Part shown: positions 24,102 to 37,147 of the stretch, piece after piece
How the letters are laid out: every line of letters starts with the position of its first letter
How positions within the stretch are numbered: position 1 is the first letter of the stretch
Assembly: GCA_018417955.1 (NCBI GenBank)
Contig: JACTVC010000029.1
Coordinates: 620,001 to 684,000 of the forward strand
Direction of reading: 5' to 3'
Length of the DNA: 64,000 nt
From: Laccaria trichodermophora
Taxonomy: Eukaryota > Basidiomycota > Agaricomycetes > Agaricales > Hydnangiaceae
The notes under the pieces: generated by a model
The model's database searches: none
What the model saw: only the letters and a program-made list of their open reading frames with translations
What the model was told of the DNA's origin: nothing
Made by a program: the position numbers and the translations under genes

Positions 24102-27100
24102 ATGTTCAAGAAGATCGCACACAACTCGACTATCCCAGCGTTGGGCGGAAACACGGAATTAAGGCCTTTGCAAGACTTGATAACTGCTGAAAAAGCAGTT
24201 CTTACTTTGTAAATGTTCAATGCTTCTTATCTCGCAATACCATTATACTGACTGAACGGGTAAAGGTTACAAAAGCTCTCGGTAGACTATTCGAAAGCCG
24301 CTGAAGCTTTACGCGTTTGGGGTACGAGTGAGGGTGACGATCTTGGTGTACGTCCTTTCCTCTTTCTCTTACACTCAACAACTAACGACTAAAAACGCAA
24401 CAGGACATCTTATCGGCATCAACAACCCTCCTATCGCACTTCTCCACCGCCCTAGCGCACTACAGCACGCACGCCCACACACTCATCCGAGACAACCTCA
24501 AAGCCATCCGAACACGCGAAGAGTCCCTCGAAGATCTCAAACGCCGTCGTAGGACCGTCCACCGCAAAGCAGACGACGCGGAGAAGAAGTTGGGAAAGAT
24601 GGGGACGGAGCATAAACATTTACAAATGCAGAATGAGCTTCTGAATCGTTTGAATGGGGAGATTAGGGCTATGGATGGGGAGATTATGAGTGAGGAAACG
24701 GAGTTGGGTGATTTTAAGAGGAGTACGGTTCGGGTTGTTATGGGGTTGAAGTTTGGGGGGTTGGTAGAGTGTTGTGAGAAGGGTGTTGTACGTCTTTTTC
24801 TTTCTCGCTTTTTTCTATCTTCGTTGGTTGACGATGGATGGGATAGATCGTAGGTGAATATGGGAAACTAGTAACCGCCGTACGTCCCCCCGCTCCCTCC
24901 CTCCCTTTCTCTCATCTCACCCCACCCAGGAAATCCCAGAAGAGACAACCCAACCAGGCGCGCCTCGAAGCCTATATTACGGACACGCGAAAACCGAATC
25001 ACTACTCATAGAAGCCACCCGCGCGCTATCCGACGTTCAACTATCCACCGTCCCAGGGTCGTTGACGCAGCCTCGCCATCGGTTCGACGCTAAGCTTCCC
25101 AGCTTACCCACGGACGACGCCGATGAGGTTGGGAGTAACAGTAACGTCTGGGCACCTGAAGATTCATCGAGTTACGTCCCGCCGATAGTGACGACTGGGG
25201 GATCGTTCTTCTCCCAATCCCAACCTTCTTCCCCCTTCTCTCATGCCCCACCACACCAAGGGACCGTCAACGACTTTGGCATACTCCCCAGTCGCTCATC
25301 GATTGATACAGCAGGAGGAGGTGGGGGGAGGTTCGCCACCTTCCCCGTAAAGACTAGGGAAGGCAGTGGGGTCGGGTACACACTACGTGACGACCTTATA
25401 TCTCCCAGCTCAATGTCGAGGTCACTCAACAACACAACTACAACGGAGCCACCCTCGTTAAACACAAACATGCGCCACGAACTCGGCGTGTCGTTCTCGA
25501 TGTCCGTTGCGGAGGCGCTAGGTTCGGGAGGTGGGGTTGATTATAGTCAGCCGTGGGGACGAACCATGACTGAGGGTGAGCCAATGTCGGCGGCGGCGAT
25601 ACAGCCTTTACCGCCTGGCGCTGCACCCACCTCTGTTCCGGAGGGTGTTAATCCGTGGAGTTTGCCGCCTTTGGGTGGGGGTGGGGGTGGTTTAAGGGTG
25701 GGAACACCGGGAACGCTAGGAGCAGGCTGCAGGGGGGAAGCAAGGAAGACACGTATCGAACCATTCGATCGTGTCTGATGATGATGATGATGCGCTGTTG
25801 GCGTATATGTTGAATACGGATGCGGACGCTGATGCGGATGGGGATGACGGGGAGTGTGGGGGTGGGCAGGGGGATCGACGTTCGTTGGGTGGGGGTGGTT
25901 CCAATACGAGTGGAGGTGTGGCTGGTGCTGCCGCTGCCCCAATCACGATCGCGATCACGACACAGGACGAAGGCGAGGAGAGGGAGAGGGGGCAGAGCAG
26001 GCATGTTAGGTTCGGTGGTGGTTCTGAAGCTGAGGAGTGGAGGCGGTCGTTGGAGGAGAGAACGTCGGATTCGCGTGTGAGTCCGCCACAAATCAGGCAG
26101 GGGGAGGTGGAGCGTGATCATGAGAAAGGTGCGTTTTGTTCTCGTTAGTTTGAATGTTGGTATCGGGGCTGATTGGGGCTGTTGGTAGGTCTACTAGCGG
26201 AGACGACGACGGTTAATACAGTTCTCCCAACGTCTCTGCCAACCTCGACTATCAACACTGACGCCTCATCTTCTCTCCACCAAGGCAAACGGATCCATCC
26301 GCCCTCTCAACACACAAGAAGAAACACAAAGGGGAGGGGAAGACGAGAGGGTGTTGAACGCAGCTGTTGCGAGGGAGATAAGTCGGGAGATGGATCAGTT
26401 GACGTTTAAACCCCCTTCGGCTTCGGTGGCGAGCACTCTGGATCCTGAGGGCGAACGTGAACGTGGTCGACCGCCTTTCCTTGGTGCCAGTGGTGGTGCG
26501 AATCAACAACAGCCGAGCAGAGAACCATCCCCTCTCTTACCGCCCTCTGCACCTTTTGCGAAACGCGCAGTGTCGCCTCATCTATTTGCTGAGCTGAATC
26601 TGGGGCGAGGAGGAGGAGAGTACGCGCAGATCCAGGCGCCGGCACAGTCGTATGCCCAGTCGTATCAGGCCCAACAACCACAACAACAGCAATACGCTTC
26701 GTACACCCAACAACAGCAACAGCCAACGAGTCCGGCACAGGCGTACGCGCAGGCGTGTCAGACCCAAGCACCCCCAAACGCTTCCTCCTCTTCATCACCC
26801 TCTTCAACAGCGCAGTATACGACGTCGAAACCCTTTGATAACCCACACGATACCCTGGCGTACCCCTCCCCACAACAACGGACGAATTCGAATCTACCCC
26901 CGAGATTACAAGCTCTCAGTCAGCAGTCTCAACAACAACAACAATCTCAGTCTGGTGTGGGGGGAGAGGCAGTGGTGGTTCTGCCACGATTCCAGTTGTT
27001 GAGGTCGAATTCGCCTGTTCCGCCTAGGTTTCAAGTTCCTCAGTCATCCATGGAGCAGCAGCACCCTTCATCACCACTCTCGGATGCTTCGTATCACACT

Positions 27101-27527
27101 GAGGGAATATCCGCGTACATTGGGCAGTACCCCTTCTTTGGTTGGAGGTGCCGCTGCTGGTGGGGTGAGGACAATATCAGCAGCAGCTTTCAAAAGGCCC
27201 ATACCCCACAAATTGACAAGCTATGATTCGTTGGGGGGGACGGGGACGGCGCCATTGAGTGTGTCAATGGAGAAACCATTACTTGCACCTTCGTCACTTT
27301 ATCCTGCACAACAACAGCAGCAAGGACATCAGAGGGAGGTGTCGGTGGATGATGAGTATGACTATATTGGTGTGTATATGGGGAGGGAGGGGAATGGGAT
27401 GTCCTCCTGTATGCCTCCACTCATTTTCTGGCCTGTTCAGTCTGTGCCACAGAGATACATGTTTATAAACAATAAATTGAACCAAGATATTCAGAATGGT
27501 GATGTGCCATGTCTTACATATGGATAA
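24102..27527 (+). CDS. PIL1: Eisosome core protein, Pil1/Lsp1-like, C-terminus altered
   Basis: Nine exons (24102-24208, 24266-24347, 24404-24787, 24847-24879, 24930-25680, 25733-26128, 26189-26211, 26285-27090, 27128-27527) give 993 residues, all in phase. Residues 1-~265 are the Pil1 BAR-like domain: MFKKIAHNSTIPALGG, PLQDLITAEKAVL, MGLKFGGLVECCEKG, EIPEETTQPG. Pil1 polymers bind PIP2 membrane and form eisosomes, the furrows of the fungal plasma membrane. The long extension is typical for basidiomycetes and keeps islands such as SRHVRFG, ERVLNAAVAREISREMDQ, ISAAAFKRP and DEYDYIGVYM, with Gln- and Pro-rich linkers between (poly-Q near 26680-26950). After GREGNG (about 27395) the sequence is unlike the family and AT-rich; the last ~40 codons look derived from inserted mobile DNA. 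The gene may still work since the BAR domain is complete. Confidence 0.85.
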
Positions 27528-27624
27528 AAAAGGAAGATTGCCGTATTTGGTAAGGCATAGTAAGATTCTTTTCCTCCACTAGACCCATTGTACTATAAAA
27601 GGAAATAAGGTGACAAATAATCTC
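27395..27624. mobile_element. Mobile-DNA fragment joined to the eisosome gene
   Basis: A sharp drop in GC marks the end of host sequence inside the last eisosome exon. This 230-bp strip is not part of the inverted-repeat arm that starts at 27625 and has no other copy in the window. It is likely the edge of the large insertion, or an older insertion, supplying the present stop codon and 3' region. Confidence 0.5.
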
Positions 27625-29322
27625 CCTAAAAACATAATGTTTGGACCAGAACTGACAGAGTTATAGCCGAATTTGTGAAATTCATCGAAATGAACATTTG
27701 GATTAATAGTTCGGGGATTCCGCATTTTCATGCAACATTTCTGAAATATTCCCCACATGCCATGGATATTTAAATTGATGCTTCGGGAATTCCACATTTT
27801 CATGCAACATTTTTCCAGACACCTAGTTTGTTATTGTTTCAGACATTCCACACATGCTGATAATATTTAAATAGATGCTTCGGGACTCCCGCACCTTTAT
27901 GGGTTGTTATTTTCTTGGATATTTTGCACATGCCGTGGGTATTTAAATTGATGCTTCAGAGCTTCCGCACTTTCATGCAAAATTTGTCCTGGTTTCTTAT
28001 TTTTCCGGATGTTCCGCACATGCTGTGGATATTTAAATTGATGCTTCGGAACTTCCACACTTTCACACAACATTTGTCCGGACATGTGGGTTGTCTTTCT
28101 TTCAGATATTCCGCACATGCTGTTAATATTTAAATTGATGCTTCGGAACTTCTGCACTTTCATGCAACATTTGTCTGGACACTTGGGTTGTTATTTTTTC
28201 GGTTATTCCGCACATGGTGTTAATATTTAAATTGATGCTTCGGAACTTCCGCACTTTCACGCAACATTTGTCCAGACACTTGGGTTGTTATTTTTTCGGT
28301 TATTCCGCACATGCTGTTAATATTTAAATTGATGCTTCGGAACTTCCACACTTACATGCAACATTTATCCGGACACTTGGGTTGTCTTTCTTTCAGATCT
28401 TCTGCACATGCTGTTAATATTTAAATTGATGCTTCGGAACTTCCGCACTTTCACGCAACATTTGTCCGGACACTTGAGTTGTTATTTTTTCGGTTATTCC
28501 GCACATGCTGTTAATATTTAAATTGATGCTTCGGAACTTCCGCACTTTCACACAACATTTGTCTGGGCACCTGGGTTGTCTTTCTTTCAGATATTCCACA
28601 GATGCTGTTAATATGCTTCAGTACATCCACACTTTCACACAACATTTGTCTGGAAACCTGGGTTGTTATTTTTCCCATCTGAAATTTTGATTACGTCGGG
28701 AATTCCGCAAATTCAAGCCCAAGATCCGGAAAAGAAATATGTGGAAATTCCGCATTTCTTCTCCCCAGCATCTGCAGAATATGCCGCAAATTCGAGCAAA
28801 TTGCCAGGAAATGCAATATCTGGAAATTCCACAAAATGTCTCCTGAGCGCAATATCCGGAAAATTTGCAGGCCCTACAGGCCCACCATTAGGCCCAACAA
28901 TCAACCATAGACAGTGACAGAGGATGTCCCTAACATAGGCACCTTAAGCTACCTCATGACCAGTTGGGCCCAACTTATGCCATTAGGCACAGAAAATACA
29001 TTGGCCATAACATTAGCCCATAACCTATTCCCCTGGTCATTAGGCCAAACATACAGCTATCGTGCGCCTTCAACATTGGGCCCAACTACCACCCTTAGGC
29101 TAATTCCAGCTACCAAATACCACCATAATTGGGCCAAATGATTGGTTGGTGGGGTCTTGTTTGGGTGGATCGTTGGGCCCAACATTTAACCTTAAACATC
29201 ATTCTGGCATTGACCCCACATATGGTCCCATAACGTGCATTCCCATTGGGCCCATTTGTGTACCACTATGAGCCATAGGACAATTGTCCATTTCTATTGT
29301 TATGGTTCAATAGCGCACCTGC
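27625..29322 (+). repeat. Inverted-repeat arm, left (1698 bp)
   Basis: Near-identical to the reverse complement of 43900-45597; both are exactly 1698 bp. Outer end cctaaaaacataatg, inner end aatagcgcacctgc. The outer ~1 kb is a satellite of ~100-bp units around ttaaattgatgcttcgg, with ttccgcac and catttgtccggacac; the inner ~600 bp is unique and rich in gggccc-containing words (ttgggcccaac). Translated frames in this arm (for example 28663-28917) are identical in the other arm but are repeats, not genes. Only transitions were noticed among differences near the inner end. Confidence 0.9.
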
Positions 29323-29325
29323 TGA

Positions 29326-30799
29326 ATGCCCTGTTCTGTTCCTGTTCCTGTTCCTGCTCCTGTTCCTGTTCCTGTTCCTGTTTCTGCTGCTCCTGTTCCT
29401 GCTGCTCCTGTTTCTGTTATCTCTGCTGTTATTTCCACTATGAGTTCTGATACCACTGCTAACTTAAATATGCCCACTCCCACCTCTACTGCTATCATGA
29501 CCCAGAGACCTTCAACTCCTGCTAATGAGCCTGATGTCACCATGGAAAGCCCTCCTCGTCCTGAGGGTTCTTCTAGAGCTACAGGTGGCATCTTGCGGAA
29601 TCGGGCTATGGGTCAATATTACAACCCTGTTGACGATGAAGAACTACATATTTCTTCTAATGTAGAAAAGGTCAAGGGTGTTGTGAAAATCTATGTATCA
29701 CCTTTGGACCCTGTTGAACTTGACTTCACTAAGATGCAACCTAGCCTAAAGGTTCCTGTCACTGTTAACTTAAACTTGGGGCCAGTTCTGAAGGAAGTAG
29801 CTGTTCGTTGGCCACCCATCACTCGTAAGCTATTTATGAAATATAATGTTCTAAATTTGATGATATAACTTTCTTTAGGAAATCGTATTCTTGTTTATGA
29901 TGCTTTGGATGGGCTTTGGGTTGCTGAAGGTCTCTATGACAGTGCAGTTGAGATAAATGACAGTATTTTACTCAACAATTCTGATGGGAAAGCAACTCTT
30001 CACATTCTTGTTGTAAGTGTTATCTACTATTCTGATATATTATAGAATATTGATTTCTTTTTTTTAGAGTTCCTTTGAGCCTGGGATTTCCTTTTCCTCT
30101 ATTGCTCCTTCCCATGCTCATTCACTCCAAGGTGGATCTGTTCCATCTACCTCTCGTTCTTCCACACCTGTTCGTTCCCACTCTCGCACACATTCAGTAT
30201 CTACATCTGGGGACATCCAAACTGGCAGAATTGAGCCATTAACTGCTGAAGCAGTTACAACTGCAGATGCTGAGGATACTTCTTTCACTGCATATGAAAT
30301 GAGTCTTCTCCATATTCTCAAGGTTCCGATGAACCATACACGTGCAGCAGCTGCCAAGTCACTCCCAGAGCAATATCTTTGCTATCTTGCTGTTACCAAA
30401 GCTCTTAATGACATGTGCCAGGTCAAGCAGTGGCCTGAAAAACCACCTACCGAGAAGCAGGTTACTGAGCTTTTTATTGGAAAAAGCCAGTGGAGCAATG
30501 TTTGGCGTCCAACCTTCAGTAGAGTTTCTCAGCACTTTCCAGAAATGGTCAAGTGGCTGCAAGGTGATGCTGACAGCAAGGACACAATGGAGCTTTGGGG
30601 AATAGAGGCAAAATTTACTCTTAAGATGTTGAAAGAATGGATGGAACAAGGTGGGAAGCCTTTAAAGGGAAAGGCTAAGATTGTTGAAGAACCTGTGGCT
30701 GAAAGCTCATCGAAGGGACTTGGAAAGAAGAAGGAGAAGGAGAAGGAGAAGAAGAAGAATAAGAAGAAGAAGAAGAAGTCAGAGAAATCAGATAAGTAA
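29326..30799 (+). pseudogene. KDZ copy 1 ORF1, accessory protein, N-terminally truncated
   Basis: Exons 29326-29824, 29879-30012, 30068-30799 (introns 54 and 55 nt) give 454 codons without a stop. It starts with a Pro-Val repeat (PVPVPAPVPVPV) at the arm boundary, continues with GGILRNRAMGQYY and VRWPPITRNRILVYDALDG, then a helical domain (EQYLCYLAVTKALNDMC ... WSNVWRPTFSRVSQHF) and a Lys-rich tail (KKNKKKKKKSEK) fit for nuclear import or DNA binding. Copy 2 aligns from GGVLRGRAHG onward. The role in transposition is unknown. A splice at gataa|gtaagt...tttcag would replace the final stop by a hydrophobic tail ending at a TGA (31011) that is in frame with the next ORF. Confidence 0.65.
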
Positions 30800-31025
30800 G
30801 TTGGGATAAGATTGTTACATATGTGATTTTTTGGACATAGATATCTAATCTTTGACTGTGAAATTTTTCAGATACTTAGTGAAGCCTCATGTGATGGTTG
30901 TCTCAACTTCAGTCTGGCTGCTGTTATGTCTTGCACTCCAACTTTTCATATCAGCTACTGGACCAACAGCAGCAGCACTCATAAATGTCCTTTTTCTTGC
31001 TGGACTTTCCTGAAAATCTTATACA

Positions 31026-32610
31026 TTGGCTACATCACCAATAAGCTGGCTGCTTGTATGGCTTGCATTTGTTCCTTGTGTATTGGCCACAGGGTCAACA
31101 ACCACACCCTTTCCTAATATCCCATTTCATGCTTTTAGTCAATTTATTTTGACTACATTCAACCCTGAAATCTCACTTGGAACTGTCCTGCTTGTCTTTT
31201 TTTCACTAGTGGAGAATCCAGACTTGCTCAATTTACATGCATGTCAGAAGCATCCAAAGCTACCAAATGAGAAGAAAATCATTGCATCAAGTTGGATGAA
31301 ATCACTAGGTCGTGCATTAGATGAACGACTTGATTCAGATGTCTCAACGCTTTTTCAACCAAATGAATTTATACCAAATTCATGGGAAACCCCATTAGCT
31401 CTTAAACTTGATGCATTTTCAGAGCTTCTTGGACTTACACCTTATAAACAAGGTGTTTTCAACAAAAAGTTACAGAAAGTTTCCCTAAAGGCAATTGAAC
31501 CCATTCAACTGATTTGTCCTATTGACATGGAGTGTACAACTGCCTCATGTAAATTTCGACACATTGGAGTATATACTCGTCAACGTGATATACCTTTGGT
31601 GACTTTGATTAAAGGGTCCTCAATTCTTAAGAATGTTGCTGCATTGACTGGAGAATGTACAACATGTCGCTCAATGTATTATGCTGACCATCAAATACAT
31701 CATAATAGAGGCAGTCAGACAGAAATATTTCTGAACTTGGCTAAATACCTCCAAATTGGAAGCAATATTTGGGTTGACACAGTCTTTTCAAATGCACTAT
31801 TGAATGGCATGTACTCATTTCATGCATCTGCAAACACCTATACACAGTATTGGAACAATAGCTTTGGAGTTATTGACTCTGACAACACATTCAAAATCAG
31901 TCGAAAACAAGTTTGGCAAGCTTTTGTGCAGCATTCTATTAGAGAAGTGGCTTCAATTTCAAATACTACATATGAAACCCAACCTAACATTGCTATTGAT
32001 GACCTTACTCAACATGCATTTGCTGTTCTTGGTAAAAATGGTGAAATACCAGGTGCAAGAGAACATACTTGTTCTGAATGTACTAAACCATTCAAACGAA
32101 CAGTGCAGGATACAGAGCGCATTCCAGGTACACTTGATGTTAATATGTTAACTTTGGATGGTGTTGTTATCAAAATGTCCCTGATGCTGCTATTCAGAGG
32201 CCACATGATGATGAGGTTGAGACTGAAAATCCTCAACCCACAATAAAACGAAAGGCCTATTTCTCACCCAATCACTAATATTGTGTTGAAACAGCATGTT
32301 CACCATGTGGAGTTGTCATTGCATGGACCAAATTTCCAAAATCTGAATCTCCAACTAACATTCTTAATTGGCTTGATGAATTGTTTCCCAACAAGGAAGA
32401 TCGACCTTCTTATATATGCATTGACAAAGCATGTCAAGTTTTCAAAACAGCTGTTGGAAGTGAGAGATGGAAAGACTGGACAGACACAACTCGTTTTATT
32501 GTTGACACATATCACTACAACAATCACCGTGCCACAGATGAAATTTGTCGGAAATGGTGTAATCCTGCACCAAAAGATGGTAGTGCACCAAATCTTGTGG
32601 GAGAAACAAT
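31026..32610 (+). pseudogene. KDZ copy 1 CxC5 protein and start of transposase domain
   Basis: Open from 31026 to 32246 without an ATG at the equivalent start (copy 2 has ATGATG; here ACATTG). A hydrophobic leader (WLLVWLAFVPCVLA) is followed by helical sequence, then the CxC5 cluster: LICPIDMECTTASC, LTGECTTCRSMYYAD, and IWVDTVFSNALLNGMYSFHAS. The CxC6 cluster present in copy 2 is deleted; after VVIK the frame shifts. The continuation (NVPDAAIQRPHDDE...AYFSPNH) meets TAA at 32276, then resumes with YCVETACSPCGVVIAWTK, YICIDKACQV and DTYHYNNHRATDEICRKW, the RNase H-like transposase core. It is cut at 32610 by the nested element. Non-functional. Confidence 0.75.
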
Positions 32611-32974
32611 CAGTACTTTATAGTGCCCCACCCATTCCTGCAGGTATCCACAGGAATCCACAGGAATCCTCAGGAATCCTCAGGAATCTGCAGGAATGGG
32701 ACAGGAATCCACAGGAATGGAACTGGAATCTGGTGAATTTACACTAATATACACTTCTGCACACTTCTATTACACTAATATACACTTCTTTATACTTCCC
32801 TTTGCTGTCATTTAGTTATCCTCATCATCCTGGACATCTTCATCTAAACCCAAGTTATCCTCCTCACCTTCTTCTGGTTTCTTCATCTGCTTCCTTTTTG
32901 CTAGATACATTTACACCAATATGCACTTCTTCACACTGACTTAAAGGTTATGAACACTTTCTTATAACATTTCT

Positions 32975-33225
32975 ATATGAAAACTCAAATCTACATCTCA
33001 TTTACCATTTTCTAACTTAAATGAAGGGGCAGGAAGGGAGGGAAGGAAGGGAGGGCATTTATATATTAAAACTCAAATTTACATCTAATTTACTATTTTC
33101 TAAGTTAAATGAAGGGACAGGAAGGGAAGGAAGGGAGGGCATTTATATATTAAAACTCAAATCTACATCTAATTTACTATTTTCTAAGTTAAATGAAGGG
33201 GCAGGAAGGGAGGGAGAGAAGGAGG
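32975..33225. repeat. Three tandem ~84-bp units
   Basis: Each unit reads aaaactcaaat-tacatct-atttac-attttcta-gttaaatgaagggg then ggaagggaggg. Copies begin near 32980, 33066 and 33152. Low complexity, part of the nested element. Confidence 0.7.
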
Positions 33226-35227
33226 ACAGCCCAGGCTGTAGTTTTTGACCATTTAACCCTGGATTAATCCAGGTGGCTGTTTTCCATATAGCCTGCATCT
33301 ACCTGCAATCTCAAATGGCATATTTGTGTGGATCCTCATTCCCTGTTGTAGTAGGACCATAAATTGAATAAAAGAAATCCATCCATAATAAAATATACCC
33401 TAGAATAGGTTTTCTGCTCATAACATGGTTTGACAGCATCTATTTTTAGTCTGATATGTTTCAGTTTCTTTCTGAATGTTTGTAATTTATTACAAATCTA
33501 AATATAGCTCAGATATGTTTTATAATTAAAAACTCTCAGAAATTGCATATTCTGGATCAGTATTGATGACTGATATGTTTTCTGTATGTTTTCCTTGCCC
33601 ACAGAGCATCCACCCCACATATGTTTTTTCTTGGGATCCAGAATGTTTGGGATTTACTACAAATCTAAATATAGCACAGATATGTTTTATGATTGAAAAT
33701 TCTTAGAAATGATACATCCTGAATCAGTATTAATGACTGGCTATGTTTTCCTGTATTCTGTATATATTTTTCTTGCCAAAAGAGCATCCACATATGTTTT
33801 TTCCATGTCAAAATCCTTCTAAAAAAGCTGCATTTCACCAGCATATTCCAATTGTGATGATTCTCATTTTTCTCCATCAAAACTTGTGTTACAGCTACTC
33901 CAAGCTACCAAGTGATGTAACAATATATTTCCGATTTTTCAAAAAAAATTCCGCTACAATCGGAGGTGCGGAGATGATGGATGCGCAAGTCATGTTTCGG
34001 ATGACCTTTTCCTTCTAGGTAACAAACAAGCATCAACAAAGGTAGTTTCTGAAAGCAGAATCATGAAAGCACACTTTTGAGGGTGACATTCAACATAGTA
34101 ATGGATTTGACTTCATATTTCTTCTATTGCATTTGGTTTGTATTATACAGAGTGTATTTTGTATTTCAATTCAGCAGCTTTTCGGATGGATGGCTCATGT
34201 TCCAGCTGGATGATGCTGCCAAAGGTGTTGCCACATAAATACAAACAGTTGCCCAGTCCCCAGAGCACAGTTACTCATCCTCGACACTTGTATTTAATGA
34301 AACATAAACCAATTTTTCATTTTTCACCTTCATCAAGCCCTCGCAAGTAGATGGATGCCGCAGAGTGAACTTGGATGACGTGTTTAAAGCTGCAGACAAA
34401 CACATGCAAACATCTCAAGAGAACAACGGAAATTGAGCAAAAAGAGGAAGGGAGAACTACACTGACAATAGTAATATATCTCAACATAATTGATTTACAC
34501 TTGTTACTTGGACTTTTATCAAAAGTTGGCTAAAAATGGTACTTGGAGAAAGGAGCATCTCTGTTTTTGAAGTTCAAAAAACATATCATCAATATCATTC
34601 CAGCAACTTGTAAACTAGCTATAGCCTATCACCATCCAGAGCATAAGGGAAAGAATATTAAAGTAGGCAGTGTTGGATTTTGAGTCAAATAGTGCACCTG
34701 AAAGTATTGTTCCCATCTTTTTAATTTTAAAGAGGGTTACAAAACATAGAATTGGGTGGGGAAACCTTTCTCTGATTGCCTAATTTTTAAGGAATCAAGT
34801 TCCCCTGATCCTAGGTAAAGGTTGATGTCACTATTAAATCTGTGAGTACTGTATTCAATTTGTTAGTGAAGAATTTGTTCTGAAAGTCATTGAATGGAGT
34901 GGATTTCCTATGATTTAAACCAGATTGTATCTACTGAAACCATCCAATGGCCATGAAATTTACATAGAAACTTTCAGAATAGAAAACTGAATGGGTTCAC
35001 AGATTTTCATGGAAATCAGAAGATTGTGGGGGTACAGGTAATGGGATAGGTGGAGAGAGGGTCACAATAAAGCAACTGAAAGTGCCAGAATCTCAGGTGT
35101 AAGTTGGAACTCTTCTGACTTTTACTCCTTGCCTGATGAATACATATTGCTACCTATCTCAGATGCTAATCCTATTCCTTAAAGCCTTTTGACACATTTT
35201 TCTGTATTTTTTTTGCCCCAATAACGA
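33226..35227. other. AT-rich filler of the nested element
   Basis: About 2 kb without genes. A tandem duplication of ~175 bp is recognisable: 33470-33643 and 33644-33820 both contain tttactacaaatctaaata or ttattacaaatctaaata, cagatatgtttta and gagcatccac. The rest shows nothing recognisable. Confidence 0.5.
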
Positions 35228-36640
35228 ATGCAGGAGCGACTTGCGCAGCGCACTGTCAGTGCTTGGCATTTTCCGAGCGCTGTTGATGGGTGGTTGAGCA
35301 TGCCACCTCCACACCATGATCAGGAGCCATCTGCCTTCCGTTCGACCATTGACTCGCTGTGGGTCTGTCTAGTGCCACTCCGTCAACTATATCCTCCCTC
35401 GAATTCAAGGCCTCACTCAACACATGAGACCGGCTCTCGATGTTTATGCAACCGCTGTGCTCACACTTTTCTTGCTGCTGGTGCTGACACACTGATTCCA
35501 GATCCAGAATCGTATGGCATCTTCCTGCTATCCGTTGGAACCAATCTCAACATTCAGCATTTCGAACGGAAGGGCCTAGGGATGTTTGCTAGACATGTGA
35601 GTTTCTCTTATCCCCCAATGCTGGTTCATTGTGACTCATTTCACTTAGTCCTTTGGCCTCCGGCAACAACCACGACTCTCGGGAACACCACCAGCCCCTT
35701 GTGATGCCGTCGCGTCGAGTGCTTGTTTGTCACACGCTCATTGCTTCTTGAACAAATGCACCACCCGCTGTAGTCCCTCACATTCCAGAAGCACCCGATG
35801 TATGCTTTGCGTTGCAGAAGGAGCCCAGGTAAGTGTACTGCCCTTGTCTCCCCACTCCTTGCCCTGACAAACACGACGACGACAGATGTCGTCTTCCTTC
35901 ATTGACAACAACGCACCATGAGGGATGAGGGATGAGCATGCGACTACGACAGCCCTCTCCTCTGGACTCCTTGCTCTGACACATCACAAGGACAAATGGC
36001 GTCGTCCTTCATTGACGACAACGGACCACCACCATGAGGGACGAGCATGTGACCACGGCAATGGACCACCAGCTACGGCGACGGACAACAACGTACCCAT
36101 GCACAGCACTATATTTAACTGTAACCACGATGTATGACAACAAAACCACGACCAGACGACGACGCCAGACCGACACGACACGACTACACGACCGCGACCA
36201 CCACGGATGATGGGAATGCATGATGAACCACAACCAGCACTGACCATCACGATGCGAAGACAAGAAAAGGTTGGGACAAGGGGAAAAAACTGTATTGTGG
36301 GTGGATATGGACAACCCCACAGGCAGTTGGGGATGAAAGTGATGTTCTACACGAAGGTTTGTCTAATTTGTCTTTTCAACATGTAATTTGTTAACTCCCG
36401 ACGTTGCCGCAGCTGTTCGTGTTGGGTGGGCAAAAGCACGTGCAAGGCAGTGCACCTGTTGAGGGAGGAAATGTGACGCGTCCAAAAGACACTGGAATGG
36501 AGAGCCGCCTGGTGGGAGGATTGGGAAGGGCCAGACGAAGCGATGATGGAGGGGGTGGATGCATAAGCGAGCCATCAAGCTAATGTGCAGCATATGCTGC
36601 ACATTCAATTCAGTCGGTTGTGGGACTACTCGAAGTAGGT
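35228..36640. other. GC-richer insert, possible captured host DNA
   Basis: A 158-codon plus-strand frame (35228-35704) contains RCLCNRC and a Trp/Pro-rich end, but I cannot assign it. The following 35900-36250 is a cga/cca-rich low-complexity strip. Sharp composition change against the AT-rich DNA on the left suggests acquisition from elsewhere. No complete gene. Confidence 0.35.
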
Positions 36641-37147
36641 AGGGACATTTTTGTACCGGGATTCTCAGACAGCTGCATATTAGTAATCATATTTGTACAT
36701 GTTGGTCAGCCCCTTTCCGTGCCACCGTAAGCGTCATCCAAACCATCTGGAACCAATCCATCAATTTTGACACAAGTGAGGCTGTGGAAAACATTTGAGG
36801 AGGTGTAAATATAATCTAGCATATATTTGAAAAGTTTTGTGGTCTTTCTTTCCAAGAGAAATAGACTGTAGAAAGAAAAAACATCACCAGATGCTCAAAT
36901 ATGCCTTTGTTTACAGTTGTTAGCATCAAAGGCTGGAAAGACAGATATGAAGGCGGAATAAATAAAAGTATCAAGACTTATATACCTCCTACATCTCCAA
37001 TATAATGTTTCCCATCAGACATACCCCTCTACAGTCATTGCTACAGAGGTGAGTGGATTAATCCACAGAGGGAAAGGCTTGGAAAAATCCACCACCTATG
37101 GAAAACAGTCAGGTGGATTATTCCAGGTTATATGGCATAGGCCTACA

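Noticed and set aside
23525..24220. 231-codon minus-strand frame
   Set aside because: Overlaps the start of the eisosome gene antisense, no domain, no splice support.
25547..26121. His/Pro-rich minus-strand frames
   Set aside because: Antisense shadows of the low-complexity part of the eisosome gene.
28663..29141. Identical 84- and 75-codon frames in both arms (also 44081-44559)
   Set aside because: Identity comes from the inverted repeat itself; content is repeat DNA with no gene features.
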